A DNA stretch of 29,878 nucleotides. Origin: Didymodactylos carnosus (taxonomy: Eukaryota; Rotifera; Eurotatoria; Philodinida; Philodinidae). Under the pieces are notes generated by a model, which saw only the letters and a list, made by a program, of their open reading frames with translations, did not search any database and was not told where the DNA came from. The DNA lies in the NCBI GenBank assembly GCA_905250885.1, contig CAJNOQ010001621.1, positions 1 to 29,878 of the forward strand. Direction: 5' to 3'. Positions 1 to 9,845 of this stretch are shown here, in pieces. The first letter of the stretch is position 1. Every line of letters starts with the position of its first letter. The position numbers and the translations under genes were made by a program.

Positions 1-7
1 ATCAACG

Positions 8-360
8 ACAAGTTGCATCCTCGTTTGCATATGACGAGAAAAGTACTTAAAACATCTCTGATACCGGCTTTTTAGGTGCAATTTGTCTCTTGTAGAAGCT
101 AGGAGTGACTCGACCAATAATGGTTAAAGGTTCTTTATATAGAATATTGTAGAGTAAATCAAGGGCTATCTTTCTATATCAAGTACAAGTTGCATCCTCG
201 TTTGCATATGACGAGAAAAGTACTTAAAACATCGTGATACCGCGTTGCATATCAATTTATCTGTTGTAAAAATAATTTCTTCGTATTGAAATGATGTATA
301 CGGATTGTTCATAGAGTATTTTATTCAGTCTTTCACTGGCTACCTTTTCATACCAAGGTT
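8..360. repeat. Degenerate tandem duplication, unit about 177 bp
   Basis: A 49-nt stretch at 8-56 recurs identically at 185-233 (starts ACAAGTTGCATCCTCG, ends AAAACATC). Beyond it the two units stay alignable by eye: GATACCG follows both, then CAATTTGTCTCTTGTA against CAATTTATCTGTTGTA, and GGCTATCTTTCTATATCAAG against GGCTACCTTTTCATACCAAG at the ends. So one unit of about 177 bp was duplicated and the distal part then diverged while the first 49 nt stayed the same. A minus-strand open frame covers the second unit but stops interrupt the first, so no gene is claimed. The left edge of the array may lie outside the window. Confidence 0.8.
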
Positions 361-361
361 T

Positions 362-1348
362 GTGGGAAATGTATGCTGGATTTTTCAAGAATGTTACTTT
401 TTCTAAGAGCGACGTTCTCTGATGGAATCTCAAAACAACCAAGGTTAAATACGTATTTTGAGCTTATTTTCCATAAGAACAACTGGGCAATGTGTGCAAA
501 TGTCTTTTCGACAAAAGTTCAGTCAAAATAAAGCAAAAGAATGAGGGATCGTTTTCTGATCAAATACGCACCCCTCCTTTATGAGATAAGAATATGATCA
601 TTTTGTCCAAATGTTTTATGTTGATGATTTTTACGAATACTTTTCATTTTAAATGTATAAAATATCTTATTTTATGCATCTTATTCACGTGTTAGATTGA
701 AAGATATATTTGTATCGATGAACCCTTTTACTTTAGACAATTGAGAACTATTAGTCACACGGGTGAGATTATTTTTTTCTATTGATGAATAATGAAACAG
801 AATGTTAAATAAGTGTTATAAACAGTAAAATATATCGAATATACAATAACATTGTATGATAGAGAAACAACTAGAACAGAAGTGAAAGACTTGTTATCAT
901 ACATCGTCTACTAGAAACAACAATCAATTAGATAAAATTAGGAGAATGTTTATGAAGGACGAATAATATGACATGTTTTTCAACCAGTGAGACTTTAAAA
1001 TGTAAAAAATAACAATACAAAAAAAATATATGGTAGAAAAAACAATCTGTGAAAATATATATATATAGAAGTTTATGTTTTGTACTAGAGAAAGCATAAT
1101 TGATCGGTCATTATACACGAGAGAAAATATTTTCCTACTAAATAAACCTAAAAGAAGAGAAAAATAAAATTTTTCTGTTGATTGTAAACCGTGAGTATAA
1201 ATAATATACGGTAAGATTATTGTGTAATAAGAGTTTGTGAACCTAAAAAATAAAATAAATAGTGTCTGTGGTAAGAATCTTTCAGAGTATATTTCTCTAT
1301 AGAGAAATTTTGATGCAAAATATTCTGATTTTAATCACTTTAAAGATG
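362..1348. other. Intergenic AT-rich DNA, no gene seen
   Basis: Low-complexity AT-rich sequence with a short (TA)n run near 1057-1068. Open frames here are short and lack coding character. It probably includes the 3' flank of the minus-strand TMEM62-like gene that ends at 1349. Confidence 0.6.
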
Positions 1349-4300
1349 TCATTCGAGAGTATACAATAGGCTTTGCATACCTATTGGGTGAATAATTGGT
1401 TCATGCATATCATCACTATTTCCATTTGTTCTTTTAGATAACAGTTGGAATTGATTTAATTCTAATTTGTTTGATTTGTAAAATAAAAATAATGAGAATG
1501 TCACTAGAGATAGTCCAAATGGTGATAATATCCAGCCTAGACTATAGGACGCTGTTGTAACAAATGACCACATTAGTACAAATAATATTGCATAACCGAA
1601 TATTCCATAAACAGTTAATATTCGATAACTTTTTTGTAAACGCGTTTGAGTCATATTTGTACTTGTATGTAAGTGAGTATAACGATAATAGACCGAAGAT
1701 GCCAGAGAAAATGTTAACGGAAATAAAAATAGATAGAGCTAAAATGGAGACAAATTCAATTTTCTAACAAACTGTAACAAACTGTACAATCTCACTCCTA
1801 TAGTGCCTGTATATAACTGCATATCAGGACGGAGATAAATACCATGAATCACTGTACCCCAACAAAAGACAGCACCAAAATAGCCTTGAGTCAAGTATCC
1901 AATGTACCATGGCCCTAAACACGAGAAAAATATATGCAACAAATGTTTGACTATATAGACAAAAACTTCACAATTTCAAACCAAGTACAACTTCACACAT
2001 ACAATAAATTCTCGTGTTTAATTAAACTATTTCACTTAGAAACCATCATACTTGCCTTAGATGTTCAATCTAGAACAAAAAAATAACTGATATTGAACTT
2101 ACCAATAAAATGATAGACGGCTAATCCAAGCAATGAATAATACATCATATTGACCGAAGAAAGTAACATCATACGTTGACGAACACCATTCCATAAACTG
2201 AAACAACTTGGACAACAAGCTAAAAAATATAGAAAGATTAATTTTAGTAACTGATGATAAAAGTAACATTATCAAGAAAAACAATTGAAATTAAAATAGT
2301 TTTCCAAGAAAATGCGTTCTAATACGTCGAATTGAATATTCTTTACTCGGCATTCTTCTTGCACGATATCGAGACCATACCAATACGGCAATATACGCAC
2401 ACAGGGACAACAATAAAACAATAATACCCTTTAGAAAGAGAGAGAGAGACAAAGTTGTAAAATACATGTGATAATTATTTTTTTAGTTTTGAACTACATA
2501 CGAATGTTGGCCAATCAGCGAGTAGAACAAGTTTCGATCGAGTCCATGCGGTTATTGTTGATGTTGTCAATGTAAATTCTTCGGTTAATGTTTCTACATT
2601 ATTTTGATTATCCTAAAGATACACATAGTGGATTTTTTCATTTAGGAAATACTCTTATCGAAAAATATTACTTTTATTTCTACAATCATTTCATGTATGC
2701 CCTGGTCATATAAACTTGTATTCCACTGTAATATGAATAAATTTGGATTATCAATAGAACTTTTTGCTTGTCCGATAAATTTGGAATCGATCAGTACACG
2801 AACGTCAATAATTTGATGCTTAGCAAATATGAGTATTCTTAAAAATAACAATTTCATTAGATAAATTATATCCTGTTGAATATAGAAAATTTCTTGTACC
2901 TGATATAAGTTGATTGTTTAAGTCTATAAAGTGGTTCTCGTGGTGTTTTAAATTTTGCTGCTTTTGGATTTGTGATAGCAGCATAAATTGGTTTATCATA
3001 TTGAAAATCAGTAAACGCTAATATACCACCATCAATTGTCACTAGACGAAATCTGAAAAGAGCAGGCTCAAATTAGTTAAACGTTGTAACTGACACTGAA
3101 TTAAGAGAGAGAGAGCGAGAAAAGAATCTATTGACATTACCGACGATGATCTTTCCAATCAGCTAATTCCAATTCAAGTAGTCCACTTGAATGACGAGCA
3201 TATAGATGAGGGATACCCGCATGTAAATGTCCATTTAGATAGACAAGTGCGTTTCTAAAAATAGTCAAAAAGTGTTGATGTTTTGCTGTGTTATTGTCAT
3301 CATCCACATCCGACTATTACTTACTTCATTATATGTTGTATACCCGGTGATGTTGAAGAATAGGTAAATGACAAAGGATAATGACCGAAAAATATTGTTG
3401 CATTTGATGTTTGAGCTTCTTCAATTAATGTGGATAAATGACGCATTTCAGACTAGAAATAAAATAATAAAATAGAGTTTTTCAGAGTAACAATATCAAG
3501 ATCTTTGAACATTTCACTAATCAAGAATATAAATTACTGTCAAATATCTTACTTTAGTTATCTGTCCGAGAAAATTGAAAGGTCTACCGGCACCTACATT
3601 AAAAGTAGAAACCATAAAATTACTATTAAAAACAAATATTAGAATTTTACCTGGTTTTGGACACATATCGACTCCAATGAAACTATATTGGTCACTTTCA
3701 TTTGTTTTATAAACATAATGATATGATGAAGGATGATTCGGACCCTGATGAGAATATTGACTAAACAAAAAAATTGATTTCATAAATCATTCGCGAACAA
3801 GTATCAATTATCTGTACCGATAATAACTTTTGAATGACTCCGGTTCTGGATCCATAAAAGCATCATGATTGCCTCGTATGTCAAGCCATGCTGTATAATT
3901 TGTAACTTTTGTTCGTTTCAATATTTCATTGTATCTAATCCATTCGTCCTGATATTGTTCAGAGCCAAATCGATTATCACGATTATGAACTAAATCACCT
4001 ATAAAATGAACTAGATCTGTGTAATCTATCCATAATTTCTATGTACGTTAATTTTATTTACCCGTCACGACAACAACTGGTGGTTTGATTAAATTGATAA
4101 TAATTTCTGTACAAAACTTTTCAAATTGCTGTGCACGTTCTTCATGCCCAAAACGTGTTATGTGAAGATCCGTCACCTAAAGAAAAACTAAAAGAATTTT
4201 AAACATTGTCTTATTATTTTGCCCTTTCATTCCCATCTCGAGAGAAAGTATTTAAAAGAGAACGCAATTAAGATTGGAAAAGAGGACGTTTTGAATTGTT

Positions 4301-5104
4301 TAGAGAATGGAAATTAATTGGGATAGAAAAGAGAACGCATATTGAATTAAGAATGTTTAATTTTTACTATTTTCTTTATTACTAAACATATCACTATAAA
4401 AAATCACATATTTTCTAATATTGGGAATTCCAACAAAATAATATAACAAATATTTGCAAAGAAAAAATAGCAACTGTTTTCACAAAAAACAAATGTTTAG
4501 TCATTATTTACTTATTCGGTTATCAGTGTGTCTTAGTACAAAACGGTCGTAAGTACAACACATTGATTTTTCAAAAATTTCTCGTTCCAAGAATTTAATC
4601 GAATTGCATAGATAAAGTAATGAGTCTATAAAAGCGAAAAAAAAAAATAAGTAGCCTCTGACTAGAATCGAATCAGCACTATATGCATATCATGAGACAT
4701 ACAGTGCACCATTACACCACAGAAACCGTATAGTGATACGTTTAGTAATTAAGAAAATAGTAAAAATTAAATATTCTTAATTCAATATGCGTTCTCTTTT
4801 CTATCCCAATTAATTTCCATTCTCTAAACAATTCAAAATATTCTCTCTTCAATCTAATTGTGTTCTCTTTTAAATTTTTGTCCCCATCTCGATTAATAAT
4901 TCTGAATCTTATAATTCTTCCTTTGTGACGTAACTCGTCTCATCATATCTTACTTACATGTACAAACCAAAACAAATGTTTACTTGTAGAACCAAGATAT
5001 TCATTAGCAGGTTCGACACTGGCACTCTGGTTTTCGGCTAAATTTAAATTTGATAATGATAGTTTGATAAAACAAAATAATGTTACTAATAATTTTAATA
5101 ACAT
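1349..5104 (-). CDS. TMEM62: TMEM62-like transmembrane metallophosphoesterase, 14 exons, 657 aa
   Basis: Exons (descending): 5104-4958, 4176-4062, 3998-3818, 3760-3651, 3593-3553, 3452-3325, 3254-3141, 3052-2900, 2837-2672, 2612-2502, 2428-2347, 2219-2103, 1914-1796, 1738-1349. They sum to 1974 nt with every phase closing, giving 657 residues; human TMEM62 is about 643. The start is the first ATG before a hydrophobic signal sequence (residues 1-18). Calcineurin-type phosphoesterase motifs follow: VTDLH (D52, H54), GDLVH (G88-D89), RGNHD (N131, H132, D133), GHY (H222) and NGHLH (H250, H252). The C-terminal third from about residue 423 is hydrophobic, with several membrane segments and the family block GPWYIGYL. 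TMEM62 is poorly characterised; an extracytoplasmic phosphoesterase anchored by C-terminal helices is inferred. The exon 11 donor and the exon 13 donor (GTGAGA, 57-nt intron) are the least certain borders. Introns are 57-188 nt except the first (781 nt), which carries a mobile element. Confidence 0.9.
4242..4882. mobile_element. TIR element (MITE-like) in intron 1 of the TMEM62-like gene
   Basis: About 150 nt at 4242-4399 is an inverted copy of 4729-4882, roughly 90% identical by eye; both arms contain AGAGAATGGAAATTAATTGG in the appropriate orientation. The arms begin GAGAAAGTATTTAAAAGAG (left) and GACAAAAATTTAAAAGAG (right, reverse complement). A direct repeat CCCATCTCGA lies immediately outside both ends (4232-4241 and 4883-4892), consistent with a 10-bp target-site duplication. 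No transposase frame is present, so the element is non-autonomous. Its superfamily is not assigned; a 9-10 bp duplication would fit Mutator-like elements, but that is only inference. It makes up 641 of the 781 nt of the intron. The middle holds a tRNA-like sequence on the minus strand. Confidence 0.85.
4653..4726 (-). other. tRNA-like sequence at the core of the TIR element
   Basis: Read from 4726 down to 4654 this is 73 nt, the size of a tRNA before CCA. Acceptor arms GTTTCTG and CAGAGGC form 7 pairs (two G-U). TGGTGTAATGG fits the A-box, and the D stem GTGT/GCAC closes over AATGGT. The T loop TTCGATT is intact, but its stem GCTGA/CTAGT is weak (two wobbles, one mismatch). The anticodon arm does not fold properly; instead GCACTGTATG pairs with CATATAGTGC in a competing 10-bp hairpin. 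The D and T regions recall tRNA-Glu/Gln. Most likely a decayed tRNA or tRNA-derived (SINE-type) insertion captured by the element, not a working tRNA. Confidence 0.55.
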
Positions 5105-5414
5105 GATTGTTTTCGAAAGCACAAGATACAAAACAAGGAGAAAAATGGATATCTAAAAAATGTACACACTATATATAATTGTTGTTTTGTAAAACGTTTC
5201 CAATTTCAGACAGGTGATCTTTTCTGAAAGACGACTGCTCTAGTGCTATACACAAGCAAAGGTTGAGTGCATGAAACTGGTTTAGAGTGACATCACTGCA
5301 TAGTTTTTAATAAAGAGCAGACAAATCCCAAATATATTATCAGATTAATAGCTGTTATGAAAAATAATAACACGATAGAACATTACATAGTTGCACGCAA
5401 CATTCAAGCGCACT

Positions 5415-5490
5415 TCGTTAGCCGTCTAGTGCAGTTAGCTAGACGGCTGTCAGGATGAAAACAGAAATTTCGATTCCGTTTTATAGATCC
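5415..5490 (+). other. tRNA-Glu-like relic with a strong 10-bp hairpin
   Basis: GTCTAGTGCAGTTAGC (from 5424) resembles the D-arm/A-box of tRNA-Glu, and TTCGATTCC at 5469-5477 resembles its T-loop/B-box. Their spacing of about 44 nt is that of a real tRNA. Acceptor and T stems do not pair, so it is not a functional tRNA. AGCCGTCTAG (5420-5429) pairs perfectly with CTAGACGGCT (5439-5448) over a 9-nt loop. A tRNA-derived SINE relic is the simplest reading. Confidence 0.3.
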
Positions 5491-5646
5491 AGTAATAAAG
5501 GCAAGATCAGTCCAACAACAATACACACAACATTATTTGTGAATTGTTAACTCGCACGGAATCGAGAGCATATATAGTGCAGATGTGGCGTAACAAATAA
5601 CAACTACAAATAACAACTGATTATGCAATAACAACCGCAGTCTTAC

Positions 5647-5738
5647 ATGATGTCTGAGGACAGTAACTCATGTAACAGCAACAATAATGATGAAGAACTA
5701 GTTACCGACTTAATAAGTTTTAGCGAGACACTTTATTG
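5647..5738 (+). other. Orphan first-exon candidate
   Basis: ATGATG opens a 30-codon frame rich in Ser, Asn and Asp/Glu, ending ...ELVTDLISFSETLYW. It ends at TATTG|GTAAAA, a usable splice donor in phase 2; without splicing it would stop at once. Composition is more protein-like than neighbouring sequence. No matching downstream exon was found, so this may be the remnant of a decayed gene or a chance frame. Confidence 0.25.
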
Positions 5739-5884
5739 GTAAAAATATCTCAACGGTTGCTAAACACTAAAGCCACTTCGTAGAACTTTAATAAAAAGAT
5801 TTAAAATGGAATTTCTTTAAGATTGTGATTTTATAAAGTATATCGAATGACCACGGCTAGTCCGACTCTCCAAACCATGGAGCG

Positions 5885-5977
5885 TTGTTTCGTTTCAGCT
5901 CCAAATAGTAGCTCCAAGTAACCAGGATCAATACGAGTTGAAATAGATAGTCTCTCCATGGAGCTGAAACGAAACAA
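5885..5977. repeat. Perfect 19-bp inverted repeat
   Basis: TTGTTTCGTTTCAGCTCCA at 5885-5903 is the exact reverse complement of 5959-5977, with a 55-nt spacer. CCATGGAG occurs next to the left arm and overlaps the right arm (CTCCATGGAG). This may be a foldback fragment of a mobile element. Confidence 0.8.
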
Positions 5978-6667
5978 CCACTTAGGCGGGGGAGGGGGTG
6001 GACAATCAGAATTGAACATAATCAGTTAATAATCGTGTTCAATGGAAAAACATAATCTCATAATCTCAAAAAAAGTTTATTTAGATTTTATTTTTTGTTT
6101 TCCCGTTTCAGAAATCTGCCCAAGGATCATTATACGGCTAAAACGCATAACTGTCGCCCACAGCTGCGGTGGGTTGAGCGATATTTTTTTCTCTCAAACC
6201 AGCCTTAAAAGCACATCATTAGACGCAATTTTTTGCGCTGATTACGAATATCAACTTCAAAACGAATGAAACTCAAATTTTTAAATCGAAAATTCAAATT
6301 TAAAATTTAGAAGTTTTTTTATTTCAATTTTCTGACCTACTTAGTTTTTTAAAAAGTTTCAGAAAGTATATCAGTGGATAAAGAATTAAATTCTCTATAA
6401 AATGCACTATTGACTTTGTCGAAACAATCTTAAAAAACGCATTTTGTACACTAAACAAGTTTTTGCTGGTTTTGCCGAATTCGAAATGGTGCTTTTTTTG
6501 GAACAATTCTACGAAAATCAAAAACATTTCTCCCATCGTTCTTTTTTGCTTAGTTTGATAGAGGGCACTCGATTGCATAAGGCTCCGTGCAGATCAAGTT
6601 TATAGAAGTCTTTTTTACCGGTAGAAATATAACGATAAAATCCACCGCAAAAGAAAGCAAAAAAATG

Positions 6668-7039
6668 ATGTAATTCCGTCACGGAGCCATTTCGCTTGTT
6701 TCTTTTCATTTAAGCATTTTTGAGTGAAAGTAAAGAGATGATTCGAAAGTTCTTTTCATGCTCTACAACTTTTATATCAGACTTTTTTTCTGAATCTGTT
6801 TCGTTTTAGAGCATTTTTCAAAGTTTGTAGAGCACTAGACAAAAAAAAGGCTAAAAAATGTAATTCCGTCACGACACCTATTTTGCGCATAAAAATCGTT
6901 CTACTTAACCGACGCATTCAAAATTTTTACCACAAACAAAGGATTCTACCGCACATCTCTGACAAAAATTTCGTCGTCTTTTGTTCAGTATTTGCGGAGA
7001 ACCAGGGCCCAAAATTTGAAAAAATGTAATTCCATCACG
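6668..7039 (+). repeat. Three copies of ATGTAATTCCRTCACG
   Basis: The 16-mer ATGTAATTCC[G/A]TCACG occurs at 6668-6683, 6858-6873 and 7024-7039, spaced 190 and 166 nt, each preceded by an A-rich run. Flanks between the copies are not obviously similar. CACGGAGCC at 6680-6688 also has an inverted partner GGCTCCGTG at 6581-6589. Function unknown; probably internal repeats of an uncharacterised element. Confidence 0.7.
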
Positions 7040-8108
7040 CGCGTTTAAGCCGTATAGATTCTTGTCGATGAAGAATGGTAACAATGCAAATAGATAAAAA
7101 CTTTTTCTCCTACCTCAATGATTTTTAACAATAAGCCAAAGACGAAAATAAAAGAAATCGGTAATAAAAACGACCCTGGTCCATGCCACTCTTGTATTTA
7201 ATATCGGCTTATACATTTAGTCTAATGTAGTTTTTTTCATTGTTCGTTATTTGAATAAGTCTTTACTTTTTCTCTTCAGTTTTTCAAAAGTACAGACTTC
7301 CTCATGATGATTATGCCGACAGACATTATGTGTTTTTGCTAGGATTTTTGTCTTTTTTATTTCAAAATGTACGCCGCTTGATCTATAGAAGTAGAAAACT
7401 TTTGAAAACGGGAAGATAATCTCCCAACAGTGGAGACTGATCAATACATAGTTATTCTCTCAAATAAAGGTCCAGATTCGATGCCATAAGCTACACAAGT
7501 GGAAGAAAAATGTGTTTTGAACTTAGATAATTATTGTTACTTTTTTGTCCGACGCCATTTAGTTAGAGAATGAAAAATGAGAATGAAAAATAATTTCTTT
7601 CTCTGTTTTTCAAATTTCCGTCATTATTCTTTTATATTATAAGTAGTTCAAAGGGTAAATCAAAGCAAAAACGCAATGCTCACAGCCTACTAATAGGATC
7701 TGCTTGGAGAAGTAGATTCAGTCAGAGACGGAGTCTGTCGACATCGCAACTTGTGCGTAGCGCAATTACAATGCAGTTTTATTTTGAAAATTTCTAGCAA
7801 AAAAAGGAAGAGTATCTTAGGAGATAAAAATCGACTATTTTTTGTCTAAGACTTTCTCTACAACTTCCTACTGAACATAGTTTATACATTCAAGGTAGTA
7901 AGATTTTTTTTTCTTTTAATCTTAATAGAATTACGTTTTTTCTTCTAAAACCACGGCGCGACACAATACAAACATAATATAGAATTAAAATCCAATTAAA
8001 TTCATGTTTTTCTATAATTGTTCAAACAGAAACAAGATGATTATAGTTCAAAATAATCTTGTATGACGTATGTACATATCGTTTTTTCTTCTATTCATAC
8101 ACTAAGAA

Positions 8109-8262
8109 GTATCAAATCCTTTGCTTTCGTACTATTAAAGTTCAATTGCAATTTGATCTTTTTGTGACTCCATCATCACCTGGACAGATTTTAAAATTAA
8201 AAGTAAGCTATTACTGCACAACTCTGTTATTTTATCTTCTTCTATAGGTAAAAGTATGATGA
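8109..8262 (+). pseudogene. Possible orphan terminal exon(s)
   Basis: After CACTAAG at about 8108, an open frame encodes ...KVQLQFDLFVTPSSPGQI then LKLK. A possible 46-nt intron (GTAAGC at 8203 to TATAG at about 8248) follows, and the frame then closes with VKV and a stop. The peptide looks protein-like, but I do not recognise the family and no upstream exon was found. It may be the relic of a gene whose 5' part is lost, possibly together with the exon at 5647. Confidence 0.2.
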
Positions 8263-8808
8263 TTAAAATTCAAGAGTATAGTAAAAATAATTTATTTTAT
8301 TTTCAAATTTTTCTTTTTCTCTTGATGTATATTGCCAGTGATAAATGAGAAAAACAATAACCATTAATGATTAACATGGGACAGAGGGCGAATGAGAGGG
8401 AGAGAGAGAGAGAGAGAATGAGTTACGTTTTCTTGACAGCACTCTATAGTTATAATGAAATATATGTTAGTTAATCATAGGCATTATTCTATTAGTAACA
8501 AATATAAACAAATTTCCACAAGAGAAGATATTTTCAAGCAAGGTCAATGACATCATATCATGCTCATTGATCGTTAACAAAGTAGTAGTAGTAGTAGTTG
8601 TTTGATAATAATTTCATCGAACAATAAATTTAATTTGAGTTCTTCCCATATAGCGAGGAAATTAAACGGAACACATAAACACATCAAACATTATCATCAA
8701 CTCTACACATAATCTTTTTTCTTACATCGATTGGATGGACAAATAATTCTATTCCTTCCTTTTTTTTCTTCTTTACATTTTTTTTTTCTCTCTCTATTTC
8801 TGTTTTCT

Positions 8809-8849
8809 TATATAAATAGATGAAGATGTATATGGAAAGCCCACTCATA
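8809..8849 (+). promoter_or_regulatory. Core promoter of the neuropeptide-like gene
   Basis: A strong TATA box (TATATAAATAG, 8809-8819) lies about 150 nt before the start codon at 8961. An initiator-like CTCATA (8844-8849) sits about 36 nt downstream of it, a position suited to transcription start. A C/T-rich run precedes the box. Confidence 0.5.
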
Positions 8850-8960
8850 TAGAAGAACTTTTTGTTGCCTTAATCATATCTATATCTAAAGCTATTTATC
8901 ACTCTATTGATTTGATTCTATCTTAGACTTAAATTATTGTCTTTTCTTTTTTATTTAAAA

Positions 8961-9353
8961 ATGATTGTAACTTTTTTACATCAACTACGATCAATTCATT
9001 TTTTATCATTGTATTTTTTAACAACACTTTTGCTATTCTATTTTATTAAAACATCGACAGGTATCAATCCTTATCATTATCAACAACAACAACATAATTC
9101 ATTGTTTGATAATAACAATGATAATGATGAAGTAATGAATCGTCAAAATACCAATAATCAACAATATTTACATTTACAAGAGCCAAATTTTGTTGATGAT
9201 GATAATATTAATGATTTAACAGAACAACAAGATGATGAAGATTATCATAAACGAAATAAATTTCCCAATTTTCACGTTAGTCCATTATGGTTATCAAGAC
9301 GAACAAGGAATCGATTTTATGGTAAACCATTATGGATATCACGTACAGGTTAA
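8961..9353 (+). CDS. Secreted neuropeptide-precursor-like protein, 130 aa
   Basis: The start is the first ATG of the frame. Residues about 12-31 are strongly hydrophobic (SLYFLTTLLLFYFIK), a signal peptide. The middle is a low-complexity spacer rich in Gln, Asn and Asp, as in prohormones. The C-terminus holds two related motifs, SPLWLSRR and KPLWISRTG, set between dibasic sites: HKRNK, then SRRTR. Processing at KR and RR would release a 14-mer ending PLWLS and a second peptide ending PLWISRTG at the stop codon, whose last Gly could donate an amide. No Cys, so no disulfide fold. No intron is needed. It has its own TATA box and two overlapping AATAAA signals. I do not recognise the peptide family; another secreted peptide or a simple secreted protein are alternatives. 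The precursor role is inferred from architecture only. Confidence 0.7.
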   Translation: MIVTFLHQLRSIHFLSLYFLTTLLLFYFIKTSTGINPYHYQQQQHNSLFDNNNDNDEVMNRQNTNNQQYLHLQEPNFVDDDNINDLTEQQDDEDYHKRNKFPNFHVSPLWLSRRTRNRFYGKPLWISRTG

Positions 9354-9385
9354 AAAACATACTATAGCTTATCGATAGATATATA

Positions 9386-9395
9386 AATAAATAAA
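9386..9395 (+). terminator. Poly(A) signals of the neuropeptide-like gene
   Basis: Two overlapping AATAAA hexamers (9386-9391, 9390-9395) lie 33 nt after the stop codon at 9353, followed by an A-rich run. Confidence 0.6.
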
Positions 9396-9845
9396 AATTA
9401 AAAAAAAATGAATGTTCCATTGTATTTTTCAATTATTTTATAAAAGATAAAACCAATATTATTGTATATGGATATTACAGTAATAAGAAACAGAAAAGAG
9501 AATCATATTTACTAAAATAATTGCGTAAATTTTACCAAAACAAAAATAATGGTAAGCGTGTAAATGTGTTTCTCGTAACATGTTGTACATCTATGCTACA
9601 CAGAACTATGATAACTGTTAAAATAAACTAAAAAGTGATCTAATTTATAGCAAATTCTCCTGATTTATTAAATTATATCGTTTAATCTCATATATCTATT
9701 GTAAAAATTATTGTATAGAAAAATCTAGACTTTATTTCATAAATTGTAATGATATGAGCATGTACTAGTATCTAAGTTCCTATTATCATGTTCTTAGCTA
9801 ATATTGCTGATGGAGATACGTAAACATAGAATATAATCATATTAA

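Larger units (their letters stand above)
5105..8800. other. Mainly non-coding intergenic region
   Basis: No confident gene is seen. Separate entries cover a tRNA-like hairpin (5415-5490), an orphan first-exon candidate (5647-5738), a 19-bp inverted repeat (5885-5977), a thrice-repeated 16-mer (6668-7039) and a weak terminal-exon candidate (8109-8262). Simple repeats include a G-rich run near 5987-6001, a GA microsatellite at about 8398-8417 and GTA repeats at about 8583-8598. The stretch 7040-8050 holds only short frames and AT-rich sequence. Confidence 0.6.

Noticed and set aside
1564-1767. Plus-strand open frame over the last TMEM62-like exon
   Set aside because: Antisense to a well-supported exon, with no independent start, splice or family signal.
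2099-2284. 61-residue minus frame ending ...SRLSFYW
   Set aside because: The correct frame of this TMEM62-like exon is the other one (RMMLLSSVNMMYYSLLG), which joins in phase to both neighbouring exons and matches the family.
4653-4726. Functional tRNA gene
   Set aside because: The anticodon arm does not pair and the T stem is weak, so it is reported as tRNA-like only.
5102-5131. Upstream extension of the TMEM62-like protein from a TTG
   Set aside because: The first ATG at 5104 directly precedes the signal sequence; a TTG start is not expected in a nuclear gene.
6042-6269. 75-residue plus-strand frame
   Set aside because: A splice acceptor-like site lies inside, but no partner exon or family was found; composition is unconvincing.
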